This document shows, piece after piece, positions 15,813 through 22,885 of a stretch of DNA of 58,747 nucleotides. The first letter of the stretch is position 1. Each line of letters starts with the position of its first letter. Under the pieces are notes generated by a model. The model worked only from the letters and a program-made list of their open reading frames with translations, was not told where the DNA came from and ran no database searches. The DNA comes from a virus. The stretch is taken from IMG/VR virus record IMGVR_UViG_3300032334_001918, positions 1-58,747 of that record; one strand, written 5' to 3'. The position numbers and the translations under genes are program-made.

Positions 15813-16154
15813 ATGATCATGTTTTACGTTTTTCTCGCGGCATTAGCCGTTATTGTGGCTGCAGCTGTTTACTTCTCTTTCAGAACTTCTAAGAAAGAGG
15901 TTGAAGTTGCAGTTCAAGAATTTAATGATTTGTATACAGACTCTCTTGCAAAAGAACTCGAGGCTCAGAAAAAGTTTGAAGCTGAATATTATTCCAACAT
16001 CAACGATGTGGTTGAGTTTGAGAATGTTGAGGTTCCTATGTATCCTGTTGTTGAGAAGAAAGCGGCAAAGAAGAAAGCTGCTAAGAAAAAGTCTACGAAG
16101 AAAACTTCTAAGAAAAGAACAGCCAACAAGGTTGTAAAAGATGAAGAAGTTTAA
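15813..16154 (+). CDS. Small membrane-anchored protein with lysine-rich tail
   Basis: The 113-residue protein starts with a hydrophobic helix (FYVFLAALAVIVAAAVYF, residues about 4-21) followed by positive residues, which fits a single N-terminal anchor with the rest in the cytoplasm. An acidic, helical middle (EVEVAVQEFNDLYT) leads to a Lys/Ala/Thr-rich tail (KKAAKKKAAKKKSTKK). AAGGGG at 15804-15809 is better spaced for the second ATG at 15819 than for the first at 15813, so the true start may be two codons later. Function unknown. The basic tail could bind DNA or RNA near the membrane. Confidence 0.6.
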   Translation: MIMFYVFLAALAVIVAAAVYFSFRTSKKEVEVAVQEFNDLYTDSLAKELEAQKKFEAEYYSNINDVVEFENVEVPMYPVVEKKAAKKKAAKKKSTKKTSKKRTANKVVKDEEV

Positions 16155-16353
16155 ATCCTGGATTAGCGAACAAATGTCGACTGATGCTGGTGTTAGAGGC
16201 ATGGGTTATGTTAGCGGTAGTGGCGATGGAGATTCTCCAAGTTACCTCGACAATAACATAGCTGATGCTGATACTAGAAATAATATTATTAAGGCTATAT
16301 CCACACAGCATGTAGATATGCATAAATCGACTAAGGCTACAAAAGGTAAATAA
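16141..16353 (+). CDS. Small hypothetical protein
   Basis: This 70-residue protein starts MKKFKSWISEQMSTDAG inside the end of the preceding gene (14-base overlap). The opening resembles that of several small proteins of T4-like phages (Met-Lys-Xaa-Phe-Lys with Trp or Phe). The middle is Gly/Ser/Asp-rich and polar, with no membrane segment. The stop lies a few bases before the acceptor piece of the tmRNA, so it probably shares the tmRNA transcript. Function unknown. Confidence 0.55.
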   Translation: MKKFKSWISEQMSTDAGVRGMGYVSGSGDGDSPSYLDNNIADADTRNNIIKAISTQHVDMHKSTKATKGK

Positions 16354-16357
16354 TTGA

Positions 16358-16650
16358 AATGGTAGTAAACCTTTAACTAAAGGCATCTTGGACGGGGGTG
16401 CGATTCCCCCCATCTCCACCAAAAGCATACTATAGAAACACATGAGCAGGTTTCTAACTATCGCTGGTTACGGCAATCGTAAGTGAGTATAGGTAGTATG
16501 CTTTTGATGGGGATGACCAGTTTCGACAGGGTGAGTAATAACCTAGAGGCTACCAGTGAGGCGACTGACTTAATCAGCGCAAAAAAAGTAAAAGCAAACG
16601 ATAGCAATTACGACATGGCACTAGCCGCTTAATAGTGGTGTAGGTTTCCA
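16358..16650 (+). ncRNA. ssrA: Permuted (two-piece) tmRNA
   Basis: tmRNA frees stalled ribosomes and adds a degradation tag. Here the 3' acceptor piece comes first, with T arm GGGGG-TGCGATT-CCCCC, strand CATCTCC (16411-16417) and an encoded CCA at 16419-16421. The 5' coding piece starts GGGGATG at 16509 and pairs with CATCTCC, including one G-U pair. CAGGGTG (16527-16533) pairs with CATCTTG (16384-16390) as helix 2. The tag frame starts at GCA 16594 and ends with TAA TAG at 16630-16635; including the charged Ala the tag is AANDSNYDMALAA. CACTA/TAGTG (16619-16623, 16633-16637) forms the stop-region hairpin. The 87-base segment between the pieces is closed by a 12-base-pair stem. The outer ends are estimates. 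Confidence 0.88.
16421..16505 (+). repeat. Inverted repeat closing the tmRNA intervening segment
   Basis: AAAAGCATACTA (16421-16432) and TAGTATGCTTTT (16494-16505) are perfect 12-base complements. They join the 3' end of the acceptor piece to the region just before the coding piece, as expected for the spacer that is cut out of permuted tmRNA precursors. RNase P cleavage would be expected at 16509. Confidence 0.85.
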
Positions 16651-16658
16651 GAGTTTTC

Positions 16659-16691
16659 GGTAGGTTTTCTTGGTAACAGAATAAACCTACC
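16659..16691 (+). ncRNA. Leader hairpin, copy 1 of a covarying pair
   Basis: A nine-base-pair stem GGTAGGTTT/AAACCTACC encloses a 15-base loop TCTTGGTAACAGAAT. AGTTTTC precedes the stem. A second copy at 16996 has the same loop except for one base and two compensated stem changes. It lies between the tmRNA and the 16728 gene, 21 bases before its AAAGGAG ribosome site. Confidence 0.65.
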
Positions 16692-16727
16692 ATTTTGATG
16701 ACACACATACACACAAAGGAGACGAAG

Positions 16728-16979
16728 ATGACACCATTTGAAATTAGACTAGAGCTGGTCAAGCTCGCAAGAGACATGCTCAACGACGAATACCACAGCA
16801 AGCGTGGATTAGTTGAGACAGATTGGAACAATCAGGTCATGTCGGCAATGAACAATCAAAAGGCATTGCCCGATACCCCAGCGTTCCCCCAGTACTTTAC
16901 TGAAGAAGATGTAATTGTTAAGGCTTCGCGCCTCAACGAGTTCATCTCTAATGGACAATTTCTACCAACTAAACTTTAG
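16728..16979 (+). CDS. Conserved small phage protein
   Basis: The 83-residue protein begins MTPFEIRLELVKLARDMLND, followed by EYHSKRGLVE. I recognise this as a recurring uncharacterised protein of marine T4-like phages. It is mostly helical with a conserved PAFPQYFTEEDVIVKASRLN stretch and no cysteine or membrane segment. The ATG at 16728 is chosen because AAAGGAG sits 8 bases upstream, whereas the ATG at 16695 lacks a ribosome site. It is bracketed by the two copies of the leader hairpin. Function unknown. Confidence 0.7.
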   Translation: MTPFEIRLELVKLARDMLNDEYHSKRGLVETDWNNQVMSAMNNQKALPDTPAFPQYFTEEDVIVKASRLNEFISNGQFLPTKL

Positions 16980-16995
16980 TAAGTAACAAGTTTTC

Positions 16996-17028
16996 GGCAG
17001 CTTTTCTTGGAAACAGAATAAAGCTGCC
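16996..17028 (+). ncRNA. Leader hairpin, copy 2 of a covarying pair
   Basis: The stem GGCAGCTTT/AAAGCTGCC (nine base pairs) surrounds the loop TCTTGGAAACAGAAT. Compared with copy 1, a T-A pair is replaced by C-G and a G-C pair by C-G, while loop and upstream AGTTTTC are kept. It ends 7 bases before the AAGGAG of the cell-wall hydrolase gene. Confidence 0.65.
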
Positions 17029-17046
17029 ACTCATTAAGGAGATAAT

Positions 17047-17640
17047 GTGAAATCTGTATCTATGAACGCACTAGACATGGTGCGTATGTGTGTTTTTTTG
17101 TTCTTTTTTTCTGGTACGTTTTTTCTTGCTGGTGAATTGTATCGAGCCAAGGTTCGTTACGATAACCTTGAGTATGAATTATATAACGATCAGAAATCTG
17201 CTGATGATATCATCAAAGACCTCCGCAAGAAACTTTCTCACGTAGAATTCATTCGTAATGAGACAGAGTGTCTCGCCAAGAATATCTACTTTGAGTCGCA
17301 TACCGAATCGCGCGAGGGTCAATTGGCTGTTGCTACTGTAACGATGAATCGAGTAAAGAGCGGACTTTTCCCACATACGGTTTGTGGAGTTGTACTCGAT
17401 AAGAGCAGCAAAGGTTGTCAATTCTCTTGGGTCTGCGATGGCAAAACCGATATTGTTCGCAACCGCGAAGATTACAAAGAATCGATTGAACTTGCTGAAG
17501 AAGTTTTGCTTTCTAAGAAAAGATCGAGTATAATATCTTCTGATGTGTTATACTATCACGCCGATTACGTCGATCCATACTGGGCTAAGACCAAAAAATT
17601 CTTTGGTAAAATTGGTGCCCACTTGTTCTACAGAGGTTAA
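17047..17640 (+). CDS. SleB-like cell-wall hydrolase with N-terminal anchor
   Basis: The 197-residue protein carries a Hydrolase_2 (SleB) peptidoglycan hydrolase domain from about residue 75. ECLAKNIYFESHTESREGQ with the catalytic Glu is followed by TVTMNRV, CQFSWVCDG and VLYYHADYV. The N-terminus has a hydrophobic segment (VFLFFFSGTFFLAG, about 15-28) that acts as signal anchor, as in SAR-type endolysins. A role as the lysis enzyme is likely, with release from the membrane as trigger. The start is GTG at 17047 with AAGGAG at 17035-17040. The ATG two bases earlier runs straight into a stop. Confidence 0.85.
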   Translation: MKSVSMNALDMVRMCVFLFFFSGTFFLAGELYRAKVRYDNLEYELYNDQKSADDIIKDLRKKLSHVEFIRNETECLAKNIYFESHTESREGQLAVATVTMNRVKSGLFPHTVCGVVLDKSSKGCQFSWVCDGKTDIVRNREDYKESIELAEEVLLSKKRSSIISSDVLYYHADYVDPYWAKTKKFFGKIGAHLFYRG

Positions 17641-17643
17641 TAT

Positions 17644-18684
17644 ATGATTGTTGATAATGAAGTGAAATTAGATTATTCTGACGTTTTGATTGTTCCTAGA
17701 GAATCTGAACTGACTAGTCGCGCGCAAGTCGATTTAAATATTGACCACTATGGTAAGCCTGTTGTGCCAATCATCGCTGCTAACATGGATGGCGTTGGCA
17801 CTTTTGCAATGGCTAAAAAGTTGGCTAAGTACAAGATGATGACTGCTCTTTTGAAGCACTATTCCCTCGAAGATCTAACAGAGTTTTATTCAGATGAAGA
17901 TTCACGCTATACCTTTTATAGTATGGGCACTAACGAAGACGATTATAATAAGTTTGTTGAGTTTGATAGGTTGCTATCTACTAATGATTTGCACGCTCCT
18001 ATTGGGATTTGTATTGATGTTGCTAACGGTTACACTCGTAGTTTTGAGACATTCGTTACGAAAATGTCGGAGAATTATCCAAGTTATGTTTTGATGGTTG
18101 GTAATGTTGTAACTCCAGAACGAACTGAACGTCTAATTGAAGCTGGCGCAGATATTGTAAAAATTGGAATTGGTCCTGGCTCAGTATGCACAACTCGTAG
18201 GTTGGCAGGTGTCGGCTACCCACAATTTTCTGCGGTTCTAGAATGTGCTGCAGCTGCTGATGCTGCAGGTGGCTCTATTGTTGCTGATGGTGGGATTACT
18301 TGCCCAGGTGATGCTGCTAAGGCATTTGCAGCTGGTGCCAAGTATGTTATGCTTGGTGGTATGCTTGCTGCCCATGAGGAAGGTCTCCCAGAAGACCATA
18401 AAGATAAGTCCCTATATATGAGCAACGTTCCTTTTTATGGAATGGCGTCAAAAGCAGCCCAAGAAAAATATAATGGTGGTGTTGCAGAATATCGTGCTTC
18501 TGAGGGGAAGGAAGTTATTCTGAAATATCGTGGACCCGTTGATGACACTGTGAAAGAACTTTTAGGTGGAATTCGTTCCGCTTGCACCTACCTTGGTGCA
18601 GAAGATATTTCTCAGATGCATCGTCGGGCAAAATTCGTTAAGGTCAACAGGGTGTTAAACAATGTCTTTGGCAATGTTATTTGA
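17644..18684 (+). CDS. guaC: GMP reductase (IMPDH/GMPR family)
   Basis: The 346-residue protein matches GMP reductase, which converts GMP to IMP with NADPH. The catalytic Cys lies in GIGPGSVCTTR near residue 182. VADGGITCPGD, VMLGGMLA, FYGMASKAA and GGVAEYRASEG follow the GuaC pattern rather than that of IMP dehydrogenase. No CBS domain is present and length equals E. coli GuaC. In infection it would redirect guanine nucleotides toward the adenine branch to adjust the nucleotide pool to AT-rich phage DNA (inference). It starts 3 bases after the hydrolase stop. Confidence 0.9.
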   Translation: MIVDNEVKLDYSDVLIVPRESELTSRAQVDLNIDHYGKPVVPIIAANMDGVGTFAMAKKLAKYKMMTALLKHYSLEDLTEFYSDEDSRYTFYSMGTNEDDYNKFVEFDRLLSTNDLHAPIGICIDVANGYTRSFETFVTKMSENYPSYVLMVGNVVTPERTERLIEAGADIVKIGIGPGSVCTTRRLAGVGYPQFSAVLECAAAADAAGGSIVADGGITCPGDAAKAFAAGAKYVMLGGMLAAHEEGLPEDHKDKSLYMSNVPFYGMASKAAQEKYNGGVAEYRASEGKEVILKYRGPVDDTVKELLGGIRSACTYLGAEDISQMHRRAKFVKVNRVLNNVFGNVI

Positions 18685-18730
18685 TTCGGAATTCGTAGAA
18701 CAATCTACCAATAAAAGAGAGATAATCTTA

Positions 18731-18952
18731 ATGGCAACAAAGGAAGAAAAACAAAACTTTTCTTTACAAATAGAAACACTAGCAGCCACATTAGGAATTT
18801 CTTACATTGAAGCAATCACCCACCACTGCGAAGCGACTGGGTTAGAAGTTGAGATGGCAGCAACTTTAATTAATGACAGTTTAAAGTCTAAAGTAGAATG
18901 TGAAGCTCAACAGCTGAGATACCTCCCAAGAGGTTCCAGTTTGCCTATATGA
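18731..18952 (+). CDS. 33: Late transcription coactivator, T4 gp33-like
   Basis: The 73-residue protein (MATKEEKQNFSLQIETLAAT, then LGISYIEAITHHCEATGL) resembles cyanophage gp33 proteins, which connect the sliding clamp to RNA polymerase for late transcription. The call rests heavily on the T4-like order 33-59-32, which is exact here. Its C-terminal QLRYLPRGSSLP would be the clamp-contact end. The ATG at 18731 follows AGAGAG. An ATG at 18662 inside guaC would add 23 residues without a ribosome site. The stop overlaps the gp59 ATG (ATGA). Confidence 0.72.
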   Translation: MATKEEKQNFSLQIETLAATLGISYIEAITHHCEATGLEVEMAATLINDSLKSKVECEAQQLRYLPRGSSLPI

Positions 18953-19557
18953 ACGGTTTCGACGCCTTTCAAATATACAATTCTGTTCGTTTACATTTTC
19001 TTAATGATGGGTTTGATTTCTTTCGGTACAATGGTAAATCTAAAATTTCTCTAGAAGCTTTTGAGAAGAAGAAAGACAAATACCTGTTTCACAAAATTGC
19101 TAGAATGTTTACAGAAGAAGAGTTACCATACTTCTATGCTGTAAACTTTCTAAAGAATGATAAAGTTTGGGTTAACTCTTTAGTTCAGGATGAAGCGTCC
19201 AAGAAGTTTAAGAGTTGGGTCAAATGGCAGCAAGCAAGAACTCATAACTTTAAAGAGGACTTGATTAAGCTTGCTGAAATGGATTTCGGGACGTTGATTG
19301 TTTGTAAAGATAACCAACATCCTGAATTGTTGAATCTTGTATTTCAAAATGAAATAGATTATGATACGCTGGTCATGTTAGACCATTTTATCAAGTTTAC
19401 AGAATCTTGGAATAAGAAGATAGGTGATGATTTTATTTGGGAAGAGTTTTACAAGAAGTTTAAAAAGTACAAGCCATTCTTTACAGGTTACGCGCCTTTG
19501 AGTGAGCCTCACTATGTAAAACTTCTGAAAGAATATTTGACTCCACCGAGTAAATGA
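18949..19557 (+). CDS. 59: Helicase loader, T4 gp59-like
   Basis: The 202-residue protein aligns with T4 gp59, which loads the gp41 helicase on gp32-covered forks. The N-terminal half has FFRYNGKSKISLEAFEKKKD and KYLFHKIARMF. T4 gp59 has a similar Tyr-Asn and Lys-Lys-Asp pattern. The C-terminal half has LVMLDHFIKFTESWNKK, like the T4 segment LLDSFLNII. It overlaps gp33 by 4 bases and is followed by gp32, as in T4. It acts in the cytoplasm at replication and recombination forks. Confidence 0.88.
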   Translation: MNGFDAFQIYNSVRLHFLNDGFDFFRYNGKSKISLEAFEKKKDKYLFHKIARMFTEEELPYFYAVNFLKNDKVWVNSLVQDEASKKFKSWVKWQQARTHNFKEDLIKLAEMDFGTLIVCKDNQHPELLNLVFQNEIDYDTLVMLDHFIKFTESWNKKIGDDFIWEEFYKKFKKYKPFFTGYAPLSEPHYVKLLKEYLTPPSK

Positions 19558-19565
19558 TATATAAT
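19537..19565 (+). promoter_or_regulatory. Sigma70-like promoter before gp32
   Basis: TTGACT (19537-19542), a 17-base spacer and a perfect TATAAT (19560-19565) form a strong promoter that begins in the last codons of gp59. It gives gp32, needed in large amounts, its own transcript start around 19572, with a leader of about 60 bases. Confidence 0.75.
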
Positions 19566-19630
19566 ATAGTTGTTATGATGATAATTGGACAAGTCGCATA
19601 CTTTTAATACTACGCATAAGGAATATACAA

Positions 19631-20494
19631 ATGAATCTTAGTTCACTAAAAAAGAAGTCCTCGTTCGACAAACTCACCAAGGCTATCGAAGGTCTTGGCA
19701 ATCAGAAATCTGGCGGTAGCGATAACCGCTTCTGGGTTCCTGATGTCGACAAGGCAGGCAATGGCTACGCAGTAGTTCGTTTCCTCGATTCCCCCCAAGT
19801 TGATGGCGAAGATGGCATGCCTTGGGTTCAGCTCTTCAATCACGGTTTCCAAGGACCAGGTGGCTGGTATATCGAGAACTGCCTCACTTCTATCAACCAG
19901 AAGTGCCCAGTTTGCGAGCACAATACTTCACTCTGGAACAGCGGTATCGAATCCAATAAGGATGTGGTTCGTAAGCAGAAGCGCAAGCTGACCTATATTG
20001 CCAACGTTTTGGTTCTCAAGGATCCTGCCAAGCCCTCTAACGAAGGTAAGGTTTTCCTCTTCAAGTTCGGTAAAAAGATCTTTGATAAGATCAAGGAAAA
20101 GATCGAGCCACAGTTTGAGGATGAGAAGGCAATCAATCCGTTTAACTTCTGGGAAGGTGCAAACTTCAAGCTCAAGATCCGTAACGTCGAAGGCTATCGT
20201 AACTACGATAAGTCTGAGTTCGATAGTGTTTCGGCACTGTTTGATGGTGATGATGCAGAAATTGAAACTGCTTGGAAAGAAGCGCATTCGCTGAAGGCAT
20301 TCTTGAGTCCTTCTGACTTTAAGCCTTACGATGAGCTTAAGGCTAAGTTGAATCGCGTTCTTGGTGTTGGTGGTGTCAAGCCCCGTACTGCGAGCGTCGA
20401 GGATGTCGAGATTGATGAGGAAGTTAACGTTCCAACCACTGATAGTGGTGATGACGATACTCTTTCTTACTTCAGTAAGTTGGCTTCTGAGTAA
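19631..20494 (+). CDS. 32: Single-stranded DNA-binding protein, T4 gp32-like
   Basis: The 287-residue protein coats single-stranded DNA in replication, repair and recombination. The N-terminus has the basic LAST-type segment SLKKKSSFDKL. A zinc site is visible in NHGFQGPGG (His near 70) with CLTSINQKCPVCEHN (Cys near 83, 91 and 94). The C-terminus is acidic (VEDVEIDEEVN, DSGDDD), as needed for binding partner proteins. Codon use is richer in C-ending codons than nearby genes, typical of a highly expressed protein. It has its own promoter and a strong terminator. Confidence 0.95.
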   Translation: MNLSSLKKKSSFDKLTKAIEGLGNQKSGGSDNRFWVPDVDKAGNGYAVVRFLDSPQVDGEDGMPWVQLFNHGFQGPGGWYIENCLTSINQKCPVCEHNTSLWNSGIESNKDVVRKQKRKLTYIANVLVLKDPAKPSNEGKVFLFKFGKKIFDKIKEKIEPQFEDEKAINPFNFWEGANFKLKIRNVEGYRNYDKSEFDSVSALFDGDDAEIETAWKEAHSLKAFLSPSDFKPYDELKAKLNRVLGVGGVKPRTASVEDVEIDEEVNVPTTDSGDDDTLSYFSKLASE

Positions 20495-20501
20495 TCAGAA
20501 C

Positions 20502-20577
20502 AAAACGTCCGAATTATGTACGCTTGTGGATGACCTTGCATCCCACCAGTAAAATGGGGCGGTTCCAGTGACGTTTT
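20502..20577 (+). other. Structured 3' region after gp32
   Basis: AAAACGTC (20502-20509) and GACGTTTT (20570-20577) are perfect complements. The enclosed 60 bases contain an inner GTGGATG/CATCCCAC stem (one bulged C). It forms a compact branched structure between the gp32 stop and the terminator. It is not a tRNA. It may protect the gp32 message or be a small RNA. Confidence 0.45.
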
Positions 20578-20578
20578 A

Positions 20579-20606
20579 GGGGAGACAGAAATGTCTCCCC
20601 TTTTTT
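20579..20606 (+). terminator. Rho-independent terminator after gp32
   Basis: GGGGAGACA (20579-20587), a GAAA tetraloop and TGTCTCCCC (20592-20600) are followed by six T. The T-run touches the stop codon of the convergent minus-strand gene. Confidence 0.92.
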
Positions 20607-22689
20607 ACATCTTATAGATTCCCGGATGCACAACAGGATGATCGAAGATTGAAGCAACATAAGTTGAAACTGAGATCTCATCATTTCTGACTTGGATGTA
20701 TTCAGGTTGAGTACTCTTATTGAGTTTTCCCATTACAGCATCAAAGCCAGCCTTCATCATTTTAGGAAGTTCACCTTGAGGTTGTGAATTGACGACAGAT
20801 ACTTGAGCTGGCTTATCTTCTTTTAATGATGCATTTTCTGACGACAGTGGAGCAACTTGTTGTTCTTGTCTATTTGGAGTTGGTGCTGGTCTCTCAATCT
20901 TACCTCTAACCACTCCTTGCGCGTCTGGATTTGCGCCAGGTTTAATTTTTTGCTGCACTTCGGTAGGTAATTCATTTTTAGAAACAACCTTGCCATCTGG
21001 TCCTTTATACTTTCCAGGCGCAACTAGCTCATATCCAGTTCCCTTAAGCTTACTATTTGTTGTTGCCGCCCTTTGTGCGAAAGTAGACTCACCAGCTTTT
21101 GCTGCAGCATTACCCTCAGCATTTTGTCCAGTTATTGCACCAACGCCTGAAGCAGTCCAATCGCTCGCCGCCCTTCCAGTTAATGCTTCTGTTCCTGCAT
21201 CAATTCCTTTACCCACAAGATATCCTGCTGCGCCAGCCCCAGCTATTGCAGCAAGTGGTCCAGCTAATCTCAATAGAGGACCAAGCAACTTGCCAATTCC
21301 GCCAAGTAAAGAACCCATCAAACCACCAAGAAGCGCCTTCAATAATCCACCCTTTCCATCTTCCATGTCTTCTAATTTCTGTAGAATTTTATCTAGTTTA
21401 TCAATCATCATCTTGCGGTCTTCACCAGAAGCTTCTGCAGATTGTGCTGCAGCTGATTGGGCTGCGCCCCGTTCAGCTAACTGTTGAGTAGATGTTGAAT
21501 CGCTTTGTGGTGTAATTTCTGATTTGTTAGGATTAGCTTCACCATTTAATGTTTGGAATGCAGCTTCCTGTTGTTGTTTGTCACCAAACTTTCTTGCAAT
21601 CTTTAGCGAGTTCTTTTCGCCAACAACCATCTTGGTTGCACCAAATAAGAACTTTTTAAATTTGCTCTTTGAACCATATCTCATCACATCTTGCGCTTGT
21701 TCTACTTCGTCTTTGCGTTTTGAGTATTCCTCGAAGTTCTTTGGTCTATTTGGATCTTGTTGGTCTCCTCCACCCTGTGGAGCTCCTCCTCCTGAAGGTT
21801 CTTTCTTAGAAGCAATCAATAAAAGACCTTCATCTTGCAATTCTTTCTTTATTTGCTCAACTAATCCTTTAGCTGTAGCCTGATCAATTTTGTCGAGTGT
21901 TTGTCCTGATGGCTTGGAGGTTAGTTCTAGATTATCATTTATTTTTCTAGCGTCTTGTTGTTCTTTTTTGGCAACTAGATCCTGATTACCCAAAAAAGCA
22001 GCCTTAGATAATACCTTCTGGTAGTCACTATTTGCACCCTCTTTAGATGCAATTCCTCCAGCTAGTCCAGATTCTTGAACTTCAGTGACCTGCTTGCCTT
22101 CTGGTGCAAGAGGGTCAAATCTAAATGTTTGAGCATTTTCGCCCTTACCAACTGTTAAGCCTCGAGGTGAGAGGCGTTTCTCGATTCTGTCTATAGTTTC
22201 TTGAAGTTCAGGTATATCTTTCAAAGCTTCTTTAACTTGATCAATAACTTTCTTGAGTTCTGCTTTAACAACTCTTTCAGTTTTATTATTGATTGACTTT
22301 TTTGTTGACTCTAATTTCTTGTTTATCTTTTCTGATTGTTGTTGTAGTGCCGCAGTATCCGCACCACCTGATTGATTTTTATCACCTCTATCTCCATATA
22401 AAGTTTGAAATGCTTCTTCTTGAAGTTTCTTATTGCCGAACTTTCTAGCAATCTTTTCAGCATTCTTTTCGCCAACAATAGAAGATGTTGCACCAAAAAG
22501 TAGTTTTCTTCCACCACCTGCTCCACCATAGCGCATCACATCTTGAGCTTTTTCTATTTGATCTAAGCGAGATGAAAATTCTTCAAATGACTCGGAACCT
22601 TTTGCAGCTGCAGCTGGTCGAACACCAGGGTTGGTGTTTAGTTGCGAAGAAATATTTTTTAATCCAATACCAGCTGAGGTCTTTCTCAT
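20605..22689 (-). CDS. Large virion protein with internal duplication (tape-measure or hub candidate)
   Basis: The 694-residue protein is not clearly recognisable. Two copies of one module are visible at about residues 35-100 and 318-384. Each runs from an FEEFSSR/FEEYSKR start through AQDVMRYG, LFGAT, VGEKN and IARKFG to an AFQTL end. Coiled-coil-like stretches lie between. A Gly/Leu-rich hydrophobic block (about 447-490, GGLMGSLLGGIGKLLGP) resembles segments of tail tape-measure proteins. It follows gp26 and a gp51-like gene, where T4 has the hub genes 27-28-29, so a gp29-like role is possible. The stop codon overlaps the terminator T-run of gp32. Confidence 0.5.
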   Translation of the reverse strand: MRKTSAGIGLKNISSQLNTNPGVRPAAAAKGSESFEEFSSRLDQIEKAQDVMRYGGAGGGRKLLFGATSSIVGEKNAEKIARKFGNKKLQEEAFQTLYGDRGDKNQSGGADTAALQQQSEKINKKLESTKKSINNKTERVVKAELKKVIDQVKEALKDIPELQETIDRIEKRLSPRGLTVGKGENAQTFRFDPLAPEGKQVTEVQESGLAGGIASKEGANSDYQKVLSKAAFLGNQDLVAKKEQQDARKINDNLELTSKPSGQTLDKIDQATAKGLVEQIKKELQDEGLLLIASKKEPSGGGAPQGGGDQQDPNRPKNFEEYSKRKDEVEQAQDVMRYGSKSKFKKFLFGATKMVVGEKNSLKIARKFGDKQQQEAAFQTLNGEANPNKSEITPQSDSTSTQQLAERGAAQSAAAQSAEASGEDRKMMIDKLDKILQKLEDMEDGKGGLLKALLGGLMGSLLGGIGKLLGPLLRLAGPLAAIAGAGAAGYLVGKGIDAGTEALTGRAASDWTASGVGAITGQNAEGNAAAKAGESTFAQRAATTNSKLKGTGYELVAPGKYKGPDGKVVSKNELPTEVQQKIKPGANPDAQGVVRGKIERPAPTPNRQEQQVAPLSSENASLKEDKPAQVSVVNSQPQGELPKMMKAGFDAVMGKLNKSTQPEYIQVRNDEISVSTYVASIFDHPVVHPGIYKM

Positions 22690-22868
22690 CTTCTTTTAGC
22701 CCTATTAGTTTGATTAGCCAACTTAATCTTCTCATTCTCTTCTTTTATGTGCGCAGTTAGAAGATTAACATAGATCTCTCTTTCCCAAGGCAACATATTT
22801 TCAAGCTCAGTCAATGAATATTTGTGATGGTGTATTAATGTAAAATTCGTCGTATAGTATGTCTTCAA
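22686..22868 (-). CDS. 51: Baseplate hub assembly catalyst, gp51-like
   Basis: The 60-residue protein carries YSLTELENMLPWEREIYVNL and a charged C-terminal helix (KEENEKIKLANQ). A Leu-Pro-Trp-Glu-Arg motif of this type is what I recall for gp51 of cyanophages, and it also echoes small tail-assembly chaperones of other phages. The gene directly follows gp26, the same neighbour as in T4 (26-51). Its stop overlaps the start of the large duplication protein by 4 bases. It would help hub assembly without staying in the virion. Moderate confidence because the protein is short. Confidence 0.55.
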   Translation of the reverse strand: MKTYYTTNFTLIHHHKYSLTELENMLPWEREIYVNLLTAHIKEENEKIKLANQTNRAKRR

Positions 22869-22885
22869 ACAGTCATGACCAAAGC

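Noticed and set aside
16355-16421. Ordinary tRNA gene ending in CCA.
   Set aside because: There is no matching 5' acceptor strand upstream. The only match is at 16509, in the coding piece of the tmRNA.
18662-18730. Upstream ATG for gp33 inside guaC.
   Set aside because: No ribosome site; the ATG at 18731 has AGAGAG in good position.
20502-20577. tRNA after gp32.
   Set aside because: No D arm or T arm can be drawn and no TTCRA-type loop is present.
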